A DNA stretch of 64,000 nucleotides, taken from assembly GCF_027580225.2 (NCBI RefSeq), contig NC_073356.2:11292501-11356500 (forward strand), in the 5' to 3' direction. Within the stretch, counting starts at the first letter, position 1, and the number at the start of each line of letters is the position of its first letter. Both the position numbers and the translations under genes were made by a program. Under the pieces are notes generated by a model. The model saw nothing but the letters and a program-made list of their open reading frames with translations, was not told where the DNA came from and did not search any database. Of this stretch, positions 44,894 through 55,965 are shown one piece after another. The DNA comes from Misgurnus anguillicaudatus (lineage: Eukaryota > Chordata > Actinopteri > Cypriniformes > Cobitidae).

Positions 44894-45866
44894 TTAAAGA
44901 GCACCTATTTCATTGCTAAAAACATTATTTTGTGTATTTGGTATTACAATGTGTTCGCGTGGTTTATGGTTATTTTCCTCATCCTGTAAATTTTTGTAGC
45001 TCCAGATATCCCTGTCTTCCTGAAATGCACTGATTTTGTACAAAACTGTCCCTGATTGGCCAACTAATCTGTAAGTTGTGATTGGCCTGAATACCGCTGA
45101 CGTCTGCAGGAAATGTGACGCTCCTTACCATGTTTGAAAGATTCGGTCACAATGCAATGCTGACAGGAGTGCACTTATCCAAACCAAACCGTGCCCCAGC
45201 GCGATTGTCCCCCCTCCCATACTCCCCCAGAAGCACGCAATCACACTGTACTTTTGTCGATCCGAGCCCGGGTGCTCTTTCGTCATTAGGATGTGACTGT
45301 TTTCAAAAAAGCATGAAGTAAAGCGCTTTCTTAACACCGGAACCCATCGTAATGTTAAGTTTGTGTTTTTAATTCGGAGTCGTTTGTTGCGCGATTACAC
45401 ACAGCCCTCTACTATGCCATCATATTGCTTGTGTGGACGCATTCGCGCCTGAGCGCGATTCAAAAGGAGAGACGTCAACTGTGCGACCACTCACCTTCTT
45501 CAGCGCCTGTGCGCGGTACGGAGCGATCACACTAGTCAAACAAACCAGGCTTTGGGGGTCAAACGCGCCCGAGCGTGGTTTGGTTTGGATAGTGTGAGTG
45601 CGCCCTTACAGGTTATGAGTCTGAAGCAGGAGGAATTATGAAAATGTCGGTCTTGTCTACATCACCAATCCCAGGAAGTAAACTGTTGCCTACAATCCGT
45701 GTGTTTGTTGTAGTCCAAGAAAAGCTAGATTTATCTTGGAGATGATAACTCCTGTCATTGTTTACTTTGGGGTTTGTACCTTTTGCATATCATAAACATG
45801 TACTAATAGACACTTACACACCAAAGGAAATGTAAAAATGTGAATCGGACCATTGGTGCTCTTTAA
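44894..45866. mobile_element. GGGCACCTATTTC-family TTAA element with a nested insertion
   Basis: TTAA at 44894-44897 and 45863-45866; tips AGAGCACCTATTTC and CATTGGTGCTCT. Colinear with 60953-61472 through ATCCCTGTCTTCCTGAAATG, GAAATGTGACGCTCCTTACC, ACATCACCAATCCCAGGAAG. At about 45168-45605 it contains extra sequence absent from that copy. No open frame. Confidence 0.85.
45168..45605. mobile_element. Nested TIR element, TCCAAACCAAACC ends
   Basis: Left GCACTTATCCAAACCAAACC and right GGTTTGGTTTGGATAGTGTG-AGTGCGCCC are inverted; the left tip appears to have lost a few bases. GCGCGATTG blocks lie inside both ends. In the empty relative (61211-61220) only a short ACTTACAGG joins the flanks. Confidence 0.75.
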
Positions 45867-46909
45867 TAATATCTTACATTGATTTTTTAGAAGAGTTGTA
45901 ATCTTTTTAGTTAGGCACTCAATTTCTGAACATGTAGTAGTGCTCAAACTTGCTAAACTAAAAGCACATAATGCAAAATGCAAATAATAGCGCGGATAAA
46001 TGCTGGATAAAACCAGTTCATACTAATTTAATTTTACAGGTTGACTGCTGTTTACGTGCCTGTGCGCCAACACCTATGAGGATAAAGGTAGCTCACTCAC
46101 AAAATCATTTTATGTCACATATAGTAAATGTTACCATGAATCAAGGTTACAATAGTTTTGCATTTTACATGCATGTCATGACTCACCGCTGACCTTACAC
46201 ACTGATCTGCGTTATATGAAAGGCAACCAGCATGACAGGCAGCCAATAGAAATTGTTATCCAGAAATTCTCATTTATCCCTTCCTGTCCAATCATCTTTT
46301 AGTGTGATTATTCATCTATACTTTATTGGATGTCGGAGACGCATAGCCCTGTTGCATATATAAAATAGTAAATAACAAAACCTTAATGAATTTTATTTTT
46401 AGTTTATTTCAGTTAATCTTGTAAACACACAATACAGTTTCAATTAATTATCTTTCCTTGCCATAAATACCAAAAATAAACACACAAATCAGATGTGAGG
46501 GGGCAATGCCCCCTTTTGCCCCTTTGTGGCACCAGGCCTGGGTTTAGAGGTGGAGAATGATTAAAGCTTTTCCCTAATAACCGTGCGTTTTTATACGATG
46601 ATTTCATACAAATTAGACATCTTGTAAAACACTTCCAGATTCCCATGAGGTCAAGCATAGATATATAGATAAGTCAATTTCACGCAATAAATATCTAACT
46701 ATTACAATAATAAATAAATAATAGTTCATGCTTATATTGTATATGGGTGATTTTTACGAAAACTTTGTTTTAAAAATGTCAAGCATGAAAATGTAAAAAT
46801 TGCTTAAATTTACTTTTTTCCCCACCAGACATTGAAAAACAAAGTCTGGAGTAAATGGGAACATTAATTTAAAAACTTTTACTTATCATTTAACACTTTT
46901 TGTAACATA
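45867..46909. other. Unassigned sequence, no gene seen
   Basis: AT-rich. Nothing recognised; 46450-46640 has GGGGGCAATGCCCCCTTTTG, a short hairpin of no clear meaning. Confidence 0.5.
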
Positions 46910-47500
46910 ATTTAAAAAATTAGTCCTAAAAAATCTCATTACCGCAACAGTCAGAAAACATCAACACTGACATATTTTCAAAATGACATGACAAACCTGA
47001 AAGAACATAATTTGGAGATTCTGCACATGCATTTAAGTATTATGCTTCTATTAATTAAATTAACATGTAATAAGCATCTGTTGCGGTAATGAGAATCAAA
47101 ATGTCGTGTAAGCATTCCGACAAGACAATATTTCAAATTAACTGTAAACAAATGATCTTACCTGGTAGCCATCTTGAAGTAACTGGTCCATGTGCTTGCT
47201 CACTCAAAATCAAACTTTATTAAAATTCTGTATGTGTGCTTAAACTGTTCTCAAAAAGTGTTGCGGAGGATACGAACATCAGGCATGGACACATCATTTT
47301 CCTAAATTTTCTTCATTATTATTATACATGAATATTCAGTAAATATTTTTTCTGTCATCTAAAGTAGTCTAGCAAAACATCCATTTATTTTTTTTCGTAA
47401 TATTTTTGTGTTAATTTGATTAAATTACAACATAACGCATGTTCAAACACAGCCAGACCCATTGCGGTAATGAGAATTTCAGCAGAAAATGAGATAAAAT
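46910..47500. mobile_element. GCGGTAATGAGA-family element, second copy
   Basis: Carries CTCATTACCGCAACA, GTTGCGGTAATGAGAATCAA, CTTACCTGGTAGCC, GTTGCGGAGGATACGAA and ATTGCGGTAATGAGAATTTC in the same order and spacing as the insertion at 17913-18535. The flanks cannot be delimited. The series alternates strand for the TTACCGCAA motif. No coding domain. Confidence 0.6.
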
Positions 47501-49865
47501 TTACAATTATTAATTCTTATCTTGAAATCACACATTGTGCAAGGTAGAACACAGTATTGTGTTAATTCTGATGCTTTTTAATGTTACTACATTTTAAAGC
47601 TAAAATCATTAGTGCCGTGGTGTTTCAATGGTTTCATGAGAATCAACCATATGATTTATTTGCAACTAAGCCAAAATTGCCAAGCCATAATTAAGCAAAA
47701 ATAAAAAATAAATAAATACTAATATATCAAAATAAGTTTTTGCCATACATCATGTGCAGTGTATATGTATAAAGTATAGCGATAATGTAAAAAGTGTAAG
47801 TTAAAGAAGTATGCATAGCCAAAGTTTCCAGTTATAGAAACACCCTTTTCAAATGTTTTACTTCGAAATAAAAGAATCAGCTAGGAGTCGACAGGAGAAT
47901 GGCCGGGCCGTCCAGCAGCGGGTGGTCGGATGGAGGGGGCATTAACCCGACAGTGCTGGTCCTGCCAACCCAACCCTCCATCACAGCTGTCCCGCCTGGC
48001 GTCATGCCACCCTCAGAGGAGACGGAAAAAAGAAAAGAGGGCAAAACAAGAAAACAAAAAGAACAAAAGTGGCAGAAACATTACGCTCTCGACAATCATT
48101 GTCCGTATCACAGGGGGCAAGACACTGGAGAAACAACAGAGGCTAATCTTTCCAAGCATATGGACGCTAGCAGGACAGACAGAGGGAAACAGTTACAATA
48201 AAAGACAGCCGAGAGAGAGAGAAAGAGAGAAAACAACAGACAGATTCAAATCTGGGCAGCTGGTCAGTGAATATGTTTACTCAGACACAAAATGGGCTTT
48301 TAGGGCGACGACAATAGGGTGAGCGTCTGCCATTAAACACTCTGGGATAATCTGTATTGACTGAGCACAGGCAGAGAAACCTAGCTGAGTGGCACAAGGC
48401 GCTTATATGCTTAATGGGTGATCTTGTTACATACACTCAAAAAGCAGGACAGCTGATTGCCAGGGGTTGTGAAGGAGCAAGACTTTGATGTGACCCTAAT
48501 CACCCACGTCAAATACAGCGTGCAAGCATTACTGTCATTATACTGCTCAGATTTTGGGTTGGGGATTTCAACAAACCGTAAATGCTCTTCTGTACATAAT
48601 TCGTCATGCACATTACATTAAAGATGAAATTGTGAAGCTTGTTGAATGTAATGCTGCTATTTTTCCCAAAACTACACATTTCTACTTAAAGAGTGCATAT
48701 TAGTACCTCAAAGCTATATATTGGTACCAAATATATACAAATCTGTATACCGTCCAAGTGACAACTTTTGCACCATTTTTCCTGAAAGTGTTCCCAACCA
48801 AGCATTTACATTTATGTATTTGGGCCAAAGCAACTTTAGAGCAATAGAGAAGAGAAGCAATCACCCACAATACCCTGGCAACCACATAGCAACGGGATAA
48901 AAACACTTTTCTGCATTGCAGGTTTTTTACTAATGTGTATAACTATATCTTATTTTTAAGTCTTAATGCATTGCATTTCTGAAAAACACTTATTTTAAGC
49001 ACATGTCCCGTTATCAGATTCATCCACTGTACCACAATCACTTCTATCGCTCAGATTTTTGACTCGAGTGTCTCTTGACTCTTCCTCTCAAAGGCTGATT
49101 TACATGCATCTGATAAAACAAACGAACAAACACACACATGCCCGCCGTGACTGGCTGTTGTTTGTCCGTTGTCACTGGTTGTTTGTCGCTTTACCCATTT
49201 AGTTTTAGCAAACCAAAGCCCCATCTGCTGGATCATCAACACGCTCCAGTGTTTTAATTCACATCTTCAGATGCCATCTGCCCAACACCCTCTTACCCGA
49301 AACACACACACAACCACACACACATCCTAAATATGATCCCACCCCAGCGAGCATCACCTGTTTCCTCTGTTTAGGGTTGGATACTTGTTACACTCTAACA
49401 TCTGTCACTCTTTTAAATGCGGCTCGCAGTGAAGCGCACTGACGTCAAACCGTCCAGCACTGAGGAAAAACTTCAGCAAATCAAACTTCCTGGCTGACTT
49501 ATCAGTGTAAATGTGTATATATTCTAGAAACTATATACAGCATTTTTATATGTTCGAAACGTTTATCCAAACGACTTTTCAAGCCATACTTATTAACAGC
49601 ACCTATGTTTTTCATTATTATGTTTTTCATTATTTTATAAAGGTCGACAAAAGACTATCGCGAAATGACTGCGTTTACCAATGATATGCGACCGAAAAAT
49701 AGTTTTTCCTCTCACAATAAGTTATTCCAAACATCACGTCGACTGAAATTGATAGGTTACTATCACATCCACCGCACTAGGCATTATTTTCAAATGAAGG
49801 AGACATTAATGCCAAGGAAAGCCCCTTATACTTAGGAGCGCCAACGTATAGGTGTTTCTTGGAGG
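47501..49865. other. Unassigned sequence with several repeat traces
   Basis: Two overlapping plus frames at 47899-48201 and 47930-48322 cover a GC-richer patch, but neither has a recognised domain. Traces: a GGTACC-type repeat (48690-48770), a reverse SINE tail (48805-48848: GCATTTACATTTATGTATTT, GGGCCAAAGCAACTTTAGAG), and a minisatellite unit (CCTGGCAACCACATAGCAAC). Confidence 0.5.
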
Positions 49866-49869
49866 TAAT

Positions 49870-50640
49870 AGTCGGGGTGAGCGGGGCACAATCTAAAGCG
49901 GGGTTCATTGTAACGCAGCTACTTTACATATTTTTACAGGGCCGAGCAATCTATGCTTTTGGTCTTTTTCTCTTACTGTCCAAAGATGATCTTGTGTGAA
50001 TTTGTGGAAAGTTTTGATGTGTATTGGTTTGGAGGCATAAAGTAAATATCTTGTTTTTTTTTATTTATTTCTGGTGTGTAATACACCAAATCCAACTTTA
50101 AATTATTTTAATCACTGTCTTGTTACCTAAAACACAACGCCATTTTGAAACATGTCAGCAATTTCTATTAACTGATAGCTTGAATTGGGTTAGTTGTTAC
50201 ACAGCCTCCAGTATACAATGATAATAAAATGTAAATACTATTCAACAAAATGATAACTGTTAATACAATATTAGGGGAAATAACTGACAATTATAATTTT
50301 TTTGTCTTAATTGTGCAGCCAAAAATTTTTTTATATACATTGATGCATTATACAAAGATGGTGAGATGAAGGATCATGGATGGATAGATATCCACACATT
50401 CATCTTTTATAGGTAGATAGATATATAAACAATATCCACCTGTAGTATATAGACAGGATTATTTTTACTTTTAAATACATTTTCTAGCAGGTGTTACAAC
50501 AAACCCTCAGTTTGTTACAATGAACCCCACCTATGGAGTAAGTTATCAAGTTTGCACTCCTGTCACTTTCGGTGTAATTGTACGATAACAGCAGGTCCGA
50601 CAAACAAACTTTAAGTGTTCATTTGTAGCAGAAATGTGTG
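49870..50640. mobile_element. Probable DNA element with GTTACAATGAACCCC motifs
   Basis: Left GTCGGGGTGAGCGGGGCACA and AAGCGGGGTTCATTGTAACG; right TTACAACAAACCCTCAGTTT, GTTACAATGAACCCCAC. The GGGGTTCATTGTAAC and GTTACAATGAACCCC blocks are exact inverses about 580 bp apart. AT-rich interior, no domain. Borders approximate. Confidence 0.5.
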
Positions 50641-50998
50641 TGTGTTGATTGTGTAAAAAATATTTATCCAACTTAAATATTTTTTGAATAATAGTGCCAA
50701 AGCCAAAAGCACTCTCCTACATTATTTCAAATAAATAGATATGTAGGAGTGTTATCCAAACATTATTGGCATCAGGCAACCTGAAAATGTTTCCATTAGA
50801 GTTTTGCAAAATACATCTTTTCAGAATTGCTTGAAAAACCACATCATGTGAGCCTACGGCTACATTTACACGGAAACGATCTAAAGAGAAAACGCAAAAG
50901 TGTCGTTGCGTTATCACTTTTTATTACGCGTTTATATGAGCGTTTTTTTTTTGGGGGGGGGGGTGTGCAATATTCGATGTAGTATGCACTCCAGACGG

Positions 50999-51304
50999 CT
51001 AGGTGGCAATGTGAAGCGCTGACACACAACAACACCAAGTCCACGCGCCTGCTTCCAATCTTCCTTCAACTTCTCTCCCAGGTCTTGTCCAAAGCCGTCT
51101 AGTTTGCCTCAGACGAATTGGCGCATCAACAATTTGATGGAGGTAATTAATGCGCCTTCTCTGATCAGTAATACTAGCTGTGAATATTTCGTACAACCGC
51201 TGGAAAGACTCTTGTATGTTTATCAGAGCTGCTATGGCAACTTGAAGGTCCGACATATGCAAATAATCTGACATGTTTGTTGTTATTTTCCTGAACTGGC
51301 GCAT
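50999..51304 (-). pseudogene. Probable Harbinger transposase N-terminal relic
   Basis: The 101-codon frame includes YLHQIVDAPIRL then RQTRRLWTRPGR. In fish PIF/Harbinger transposases an Arg-rich stretch leads into a WVRPGR-type motif followed by a WWDNF-like motif, ahead of the catalytic region; this is from memory of the family. Here the sequence departs from the family right after RPGR, and no DDE region follows, so most of the gene is deleted. Its orientation, and its place inside an element with TNA flanks, support the call. It could still be an unrelated Arg-rich frame. Confidence 0.45.
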
Positions 51305-51370
51305 GCCTGTGACTTACAGTGAAACTTGTACGCGACGAGAGCCACCGTGAGCAGACTTTTGCGTTTTTAC

Positions 51371-51725
51371 TAGGGCTGTCAAAAGATTAATCGCGATTAA
51401 TCGCATCCATAATAAAAGTTTGTGTTTACATAACATATGTGTGTGTGCTGTGTATAATTATTATTTATATATAAAAACACACCCAATCATGTATATATTT
51501 AAGAAAATTTTGTTATATTTATATATAAAATATTTATATTTATATATAATATAAATTATATAAATGTATATACCGTATTTAAAGGCAAATATTTCTTAAA
51601 TTTATACATAAATGTGTGTGTATTTATATATACATAAAATTTACACACAGTACACACACATGTTATGTAAACACAAACTTTTATTTTGGATGCGATTAAT
51701 CGCGATTAATCTTTTGACAGCTCTA
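51371..51725. mobile_element. 355-bp hAT MITE with exact 8-bp duplication
   Basis: GTTTTTAC at 51363-51370 and 51726-51733. Tips TAGGGCTGTCAAAAGATTAA and TTAATCTTTTGACAGCTCTA are nearly perfect inverses, and the inverted match continues about 75 bp (CGCGATTAATCGCATCC, AAGTTTGTGTTTACATAACA). The middle is TATATAAA-rich. High arm identity suggests a relatively recent insertion. Confidence 0.93.
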
Positions 51726-52009
51726 GTTTTTACCCTTTAGACGGGAATGCGACGTTAGAGCGTTTTTAAGATTTCCACTCTGGAGGGTGGTTTCACTTTT
51801 TGCGTTTTTAAGCCCCAACAAATGCCATCGCTGTGTAAACGAAAGACACATCTGATAAAATATTTTTACGTTTTCACCCTCAAGTGTTCTCGTGTAAACA
51901 GGTCCTAAAAAGTTTTTGGTCATATATGGGAGTTTTTGCAAAATTGACGTGATTTCTTGGCCATATTTTCAATTCGCAATGCCAATTTGCACAATTTGTG
52001 GGGTAATGG

Positions 52010-52060
52010 AAATGCAGCTAGTATTGTATATGTGTTCCCTGGGGATCGAACCTATGACCT
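52010..52060 (-). mobile_element. SINE fragment, reverse orientation
   Basis: The reverse complement reads GGCAGCGCAAAGGTCATAGG then TTCGATCCCCAGGGAACACA: a good B-box-like GGTTCGATCCC with the CCCAGGGAACACA that follows it in other copies. Confidence 0.65.
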
Positions 52061-52212
52061 TTGCGCTGCCAACACAGGTCACTGTTTATCATTGCATTAT
52101 ACAAATCATAAATATATAAAAATGTTAGTGTTTTGTTAAAACACTTTTGCTTAAATAAGTTATTTCTGTATAAATGAAATAATTTACATTGCTAACTCTA
52201 CATAGCAAGTTT

Positions 52213-52453
52213 CAACTGATGCCGTCGGGAAGACGTTTTAGGCAACCACGAGTAATTAGGAAGGTTTACCAATTATCCTTTGTGCCAAATGCTGTCAAGA
52301 TTTTAAATGGTAATGATTGATGTGTACTTTGTTTTTTATTCTCCCTTCTTATTGTATTTTATGTGTTATGTGTTGTTGTATTGATGCATGTGAAGCCAGA
52401 GACAAATTTCCACCACGTGGACAATAAGTAAAGTACAGTTAAGTAAAGTAAAG
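52213..52453 (+). mobile_element. LINE 3' end (C-terminal relic plus 3' UTR)
   Basis: From 52213 a frame reads QLMPSGRRFRQPRVIRKVYQ, LSFVPNAVKILNGND and a stop at 52318-52320. A basic RRFR..P stretch followed by SFVP-A-x-x-LN is typical of the extreme C-terminus of L2/Rex-like fish LINE proteins. Downstream, GAGACAAATTTCCACCACGT and GGACAATAAGTAAAG run into AAGTAAAG repeats, the usual LINE tail layout. The copy is 5'-truncated to the last ~240 bp. Clade assignment tentative. Confidence 0.7.
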
Positions 52454-52720
52454 TAACTGCGCTGAGCTAATGTGTAATATTAATGTATACAATGTTAGCT
52501 ACAGATCCTTGAATTCTTGCCTGGCTGTCAAACTGGCTGATCCATGCTTGTCATCTCCTCTCGTCTTTAGGAAACCAAAATATTACATTTTTTGACAAGG
52601 TATTTGTTCCAGAGGTCAGTTTAGCCACTAGCCAGACCGATAAACAAACACAAACCGGAAGTTATCTTTGGGCCAGGCACATAACCGCGACAACGCATGT
52701 GTGTTTAATGAAACCATCTA

Positions 52721-52862
52721 CCCCTTACAAACATTAACCATGGTTTTACTACAGGTAAAAAAAATCATGGTCACTGTAGTAAACCCACAAAATAACCATG
52801 GTTTTGACAACCATGGTTTTCTAAAACCGTAGTTAAACCATGGTAGTTAGTTTTCGTAAGGG
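52721..52862. mobile_element. CCATGG-rich foldback MITE, short copy
   Basis: CCCCTTACAAACATTAACC opposes GGTAGTTAGTTTTCGTAAGGG. Interior AACCATGGTTTTACTACAG and CAACCATGGTTTTCTAAAAC, as in 502-735. About 90 bp shorter than that copy. Confidence 0.75.
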
Positions 52863-53917
52863 ACACTTAAATAAACATAAAATACTTGTATGCTTTAGTA
52901 TTTACTACAGCAAACTAAATTGTAGTAATAGGCTACTTTTGTATATTATGGTAATTCAGGTATACTATAGTATTTTGTAGCACTAACAATAGTAAACTGA
53001 TAAACTGTAGTAAATACTGTAGTATACTTTAATATGTATTATGACAAGGCTCAAAACCCGAAAAGATTTGCTACAGTTTACTATTAAAACTAAAGTAGCA
53101 TTTTTTCACATGGGTAATGACATCAAATGACAATATGACATCGAATCGAGACAAACCACAACAGATAGAAACGTTCTTAAAATGAATTCACACAAAGTAT
53201 TAGACAATTCAATAAATCACCAAGTCTTTCCAACGGGCGAACATTAAAAACGGACCCTGTTTCTGAAGATAACATGACAGGGCTGGAATTGTGATTCGTT
53301 GGTTAACGTAGCATGCCAGCTCCGCTGCAGAGCAGACCTCATAGACTTAATTAGCCACCTCTGCCCGGCTGCCACCCTTAGGTACTATAATCATATCAGT
53401 CTGACAGGATTTCATTAAAAATCAATCTACTAGAGAACAAGGAGCAAAAACACTTAGACTGCATCCAGCGTTCTCTCCCGGGTGCTCTCTGGGAGTGCTT
53501 ACATCGCCACAGACACTAAAATCCTCTCCCGACTGCCCGTCGCAGCTGAGACGAGGCTTAAATGGTGGTCGCTCGTACCGTGGGAGGTGATGAGAAGGCA
53601 TTGTGGCATTATGTGGTACGACATGCTGTTGGTACAGGGCTGATTTTATAGCAGTGATTATGAGAGGTCGTGCGTAGCTCTCTCGCCCATTCAGTCGCAG
53701 GTAATGATGAGACTCATTACAGTCCAGCTACACACTCCATTTGGTTCTTGTAACTGCTGAAGTGCCTAATTATACAGAGCAACACAAAATAGAAAAGCAG
53801 ATAATATGTGGTAGAATGAGGGAAATGGGGACATTTTTGGAGATGAGCTCTTGTCAAAGACTTGTGAATGTAACCTGAGGCCCAGAGCCTGAAGCACTTG
53901 CCTCTTGTAGAACAGAG

Positions 53918-53918
<1 letters not shown>
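52863..53918. other. Mostly non-repetitive sequence, possible conserved non-coding DNA
   Basis: 52870-53100 is built of TAGTATTTACTACAG-like variants. From about 53240 to 53720 no repeat signature is visible and base composition is balanced, with a palindromic AATGATGAGACTCATTA near 53704-53720. No open frame with a domain. Its role is unknown. Confidence 0.4.
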
Positions 53919-54008
<90 letters not shown>

Positions 54009-54018
54009 ACACACACAC
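53919..54018. repeat. (CA)n microsatellite, about 49 units
   Basis: CA run with one ACATACAC interruption near its right end. It lies about 100 bp upstream of the pyrimidine-rich array. Confidence 0.97.
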
Positions 54019-54119
54019 GACACACAACCCTCTCTTAGCCATCTGGAGCACGAGCTGTGACCCAGCTTTCACTCAGCAAAGAGGCCACAGCACACACAAT
54101 CACACATGCACATATGTTC

Positions 54120-55965
54120 CACATTTCTACTTCTTCCCCTTTCGTCTATAGCACATTCCCATGTTTTCATTTCTATTCCCAATGTTTCCATTTTTCTCAC
54201 TTCTTCTCTTCCCCACTTTTCCTCATGCTTTTCTTTTCCTTCTCACTTTTCAATTTCCCCTCTTCATTCCCATGTTCCCCTTTCCAGTTCGTTCCTCAAC
54301 CACTTCCTTCATATGTTTTCTCTTTTCTTCCCAATTCTTCCCTTACCCACTTCCTTCCCATGTTTTCTTTCTTCCCTTCCCAAATTCCTTCTTATGTTTT
54401 CCTACATCTTTCCTTCCCCACCTCCCAATTTTTTTTCACTTCTTCCCTTCCCAACTTTTTCTCATGCTTTTCTTTTTCTTCCCACTTTTCAATTTCCCCT
54501 CTTTATTCCCATTTCCTCTCTCCAGGTCTTTCCTCGCCCACTTCCTTCATTTGTTTTCTCTTTTCTTCCCAATTCTTCCCTTACCCACTTCCTTCCCATG
54601 TTTTCTTTCTTCCCTTCCCAAATTCCTTCTTATGTTTTCCTACATCTTTCCTTCCCCACCTCCCAATTTTTTCTCACTTCTTCCCTTCCCAACTTTTTCT
54701 CATGCTTTTCTTTTTCTTCCCACTTTTCAATTTCCCCTCTTTATTCCCATTTCCTCTCTCCAGGTCTTTCCTCACCCACTTCCTTCATATGTTTTCTCTT
54801 TTCTTCCCACTTCTTCCCGTACCCACTTCCTTCTCATGTTTTCTCCTTTCTTCCCAATTCTTCCCAACTTCCTTCTCATGTTTTCCTACATCTTTCCTTC
54901 CCCACCTCCCAATTTTTTCTCACTTCTTCCCTTCCCCACTTTTCCTCATGCTTTTCTTTTACTTCCCACTTTTCAATTACCCCTCTTCATGCATGTTCCT
55001 TTTTCCAGTTCTTTCCTCACCCACTTCCCTCCCATGTTTTCTCCTTTCTTCCCAACTTCCTTCTCATGTTTTCCCACATCTTTCCTTCCCAACCTCCCAA
55101 TATTTAAATTTTTTCTCACTTCTTCCCTTCCCCACTTTTCCTCATGCTTTTCTTTTACTTCCCACTTTTCATTACCCATCTTCATGCATGTTCCTTTTTC
55201 CAGTTCTTTCCTCACCCACTTCCCTCCCATGTTTTCTCCTTTCTTCCCAACTTCTTCTCATTGTTTCCCACATCTTTCCCTCCTCATCTTCTTCCCAAAT
55301 TTTCCCACCTCTTCCTACTTCCTTCCTTCCCCGATTCTTTCACATGTTTCTTTTTTCTTCCCACTTCTTTATTTTTCATTTACATTCCCATGTTTTCCCT
55401 TCTCTTCCCATAATTCCAACTCTCTTCCCATTTATCCCTTCCCCACTTCTTTCCTTACCCACTTCCTTCTCATGTTTTCTCATTTCTTCCCAATTCTTCC
55501 CAACTTCCTTCTCATGTTTTCCCACATCTTTCCTTCCCAACCTCCCAATATTTCAATTTTTTCTCACTTCTTCCCTTCCCCATTTTTTCCTCATGCTTTT
55601 CTTTTTTTCCAACTTTTCAATTTCCCCTCTTTATTCTCATTTTCCTCTCTCCAGGTATTTCCTCACCCACTTCCTTCATATGTTTTCTCTTTTCTTCTCA
55701 CTTCATCCCTTACCCACTTCCTTCTCATGTTTTCTCCTTTCTTCCCAATTCTTCCCAATTTCCTTCTCATGTTTTCCCACATCTTTCCTTCTTCACTTTC
55801 TTCCCATATTTTCCCACGTCTTGCTACTTCCTTCCCCAATTCTTTCCCATGTTTCTCTTTTCTTCCCACTTCTTTATTTTCCATTAACATTCCCATGTTT
55901 TCCCTTCTCTTCCCATAATTCCAACTCTCTTTCCATTTATCCCTTTCCCAATTCCTTCCTATAAG
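54120..55965 (+). repeat. Pyrimidine-rich tandem array with a 238-bp higher-order unit
   Basis: CTTCAT-TGTTTTCTCTTTTC landmarks at 54307, 54545 and 54783 give a period of 238 bp; the first two full units differ at only about three sites. Later units are shortened or rearranged (TTTTCCTCATGCTTTTCTTT recurs near 54920, 55138 and 55584). Each unit is made of short TTCTTCCCA and CTTCTCATGTTTTCC modules. The plus strand is C/T with few purines, so stop codons are rare and all three plus frames are open for long stretches (up to 635 codons). Since 238 is not a multiple of three, the frame shifts at each unit, which argues against selection for a protein. Confidence 0.93.

Larger units (their letters stand above)
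50858..51905 (-). mobile_element. PIF/Harbinger-type element with a gene relic and a hAT insertion
   Basis: The left tip GGCTACATTTACACGGAAACG is an imperfect inverse of the right tip CGTGTAAACAGGTCC, with TAC (50855-50857) and TAA (51906-51908) as flanking triplets. The minus strand holds a broken coding relic (50999-51304), and 51371-51725 is a separate insertion. The tip motif resembles the GGAGCTGTTTACAC end at 41200. Without the insert it is about 0.69 kb. Confidence 0.65.

Noticed and set aside
47899..48322. Two overlapping plus-strand frames of 100 and 130 codons in a GC-richer patch
   Set aside because: They overlap in different frames, have no recognised domain, and no splice or promoter context singles one out; not called as a gene.
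54057..55964. 635-codon plus-strand open frame, Phe/Pro/Ser-rich
   Set aside because: It runs through a 238-bp tandem array that is open in all three plus frames; the unit length shifts frame at each repeat, so the peptide repeats in rotating frames.
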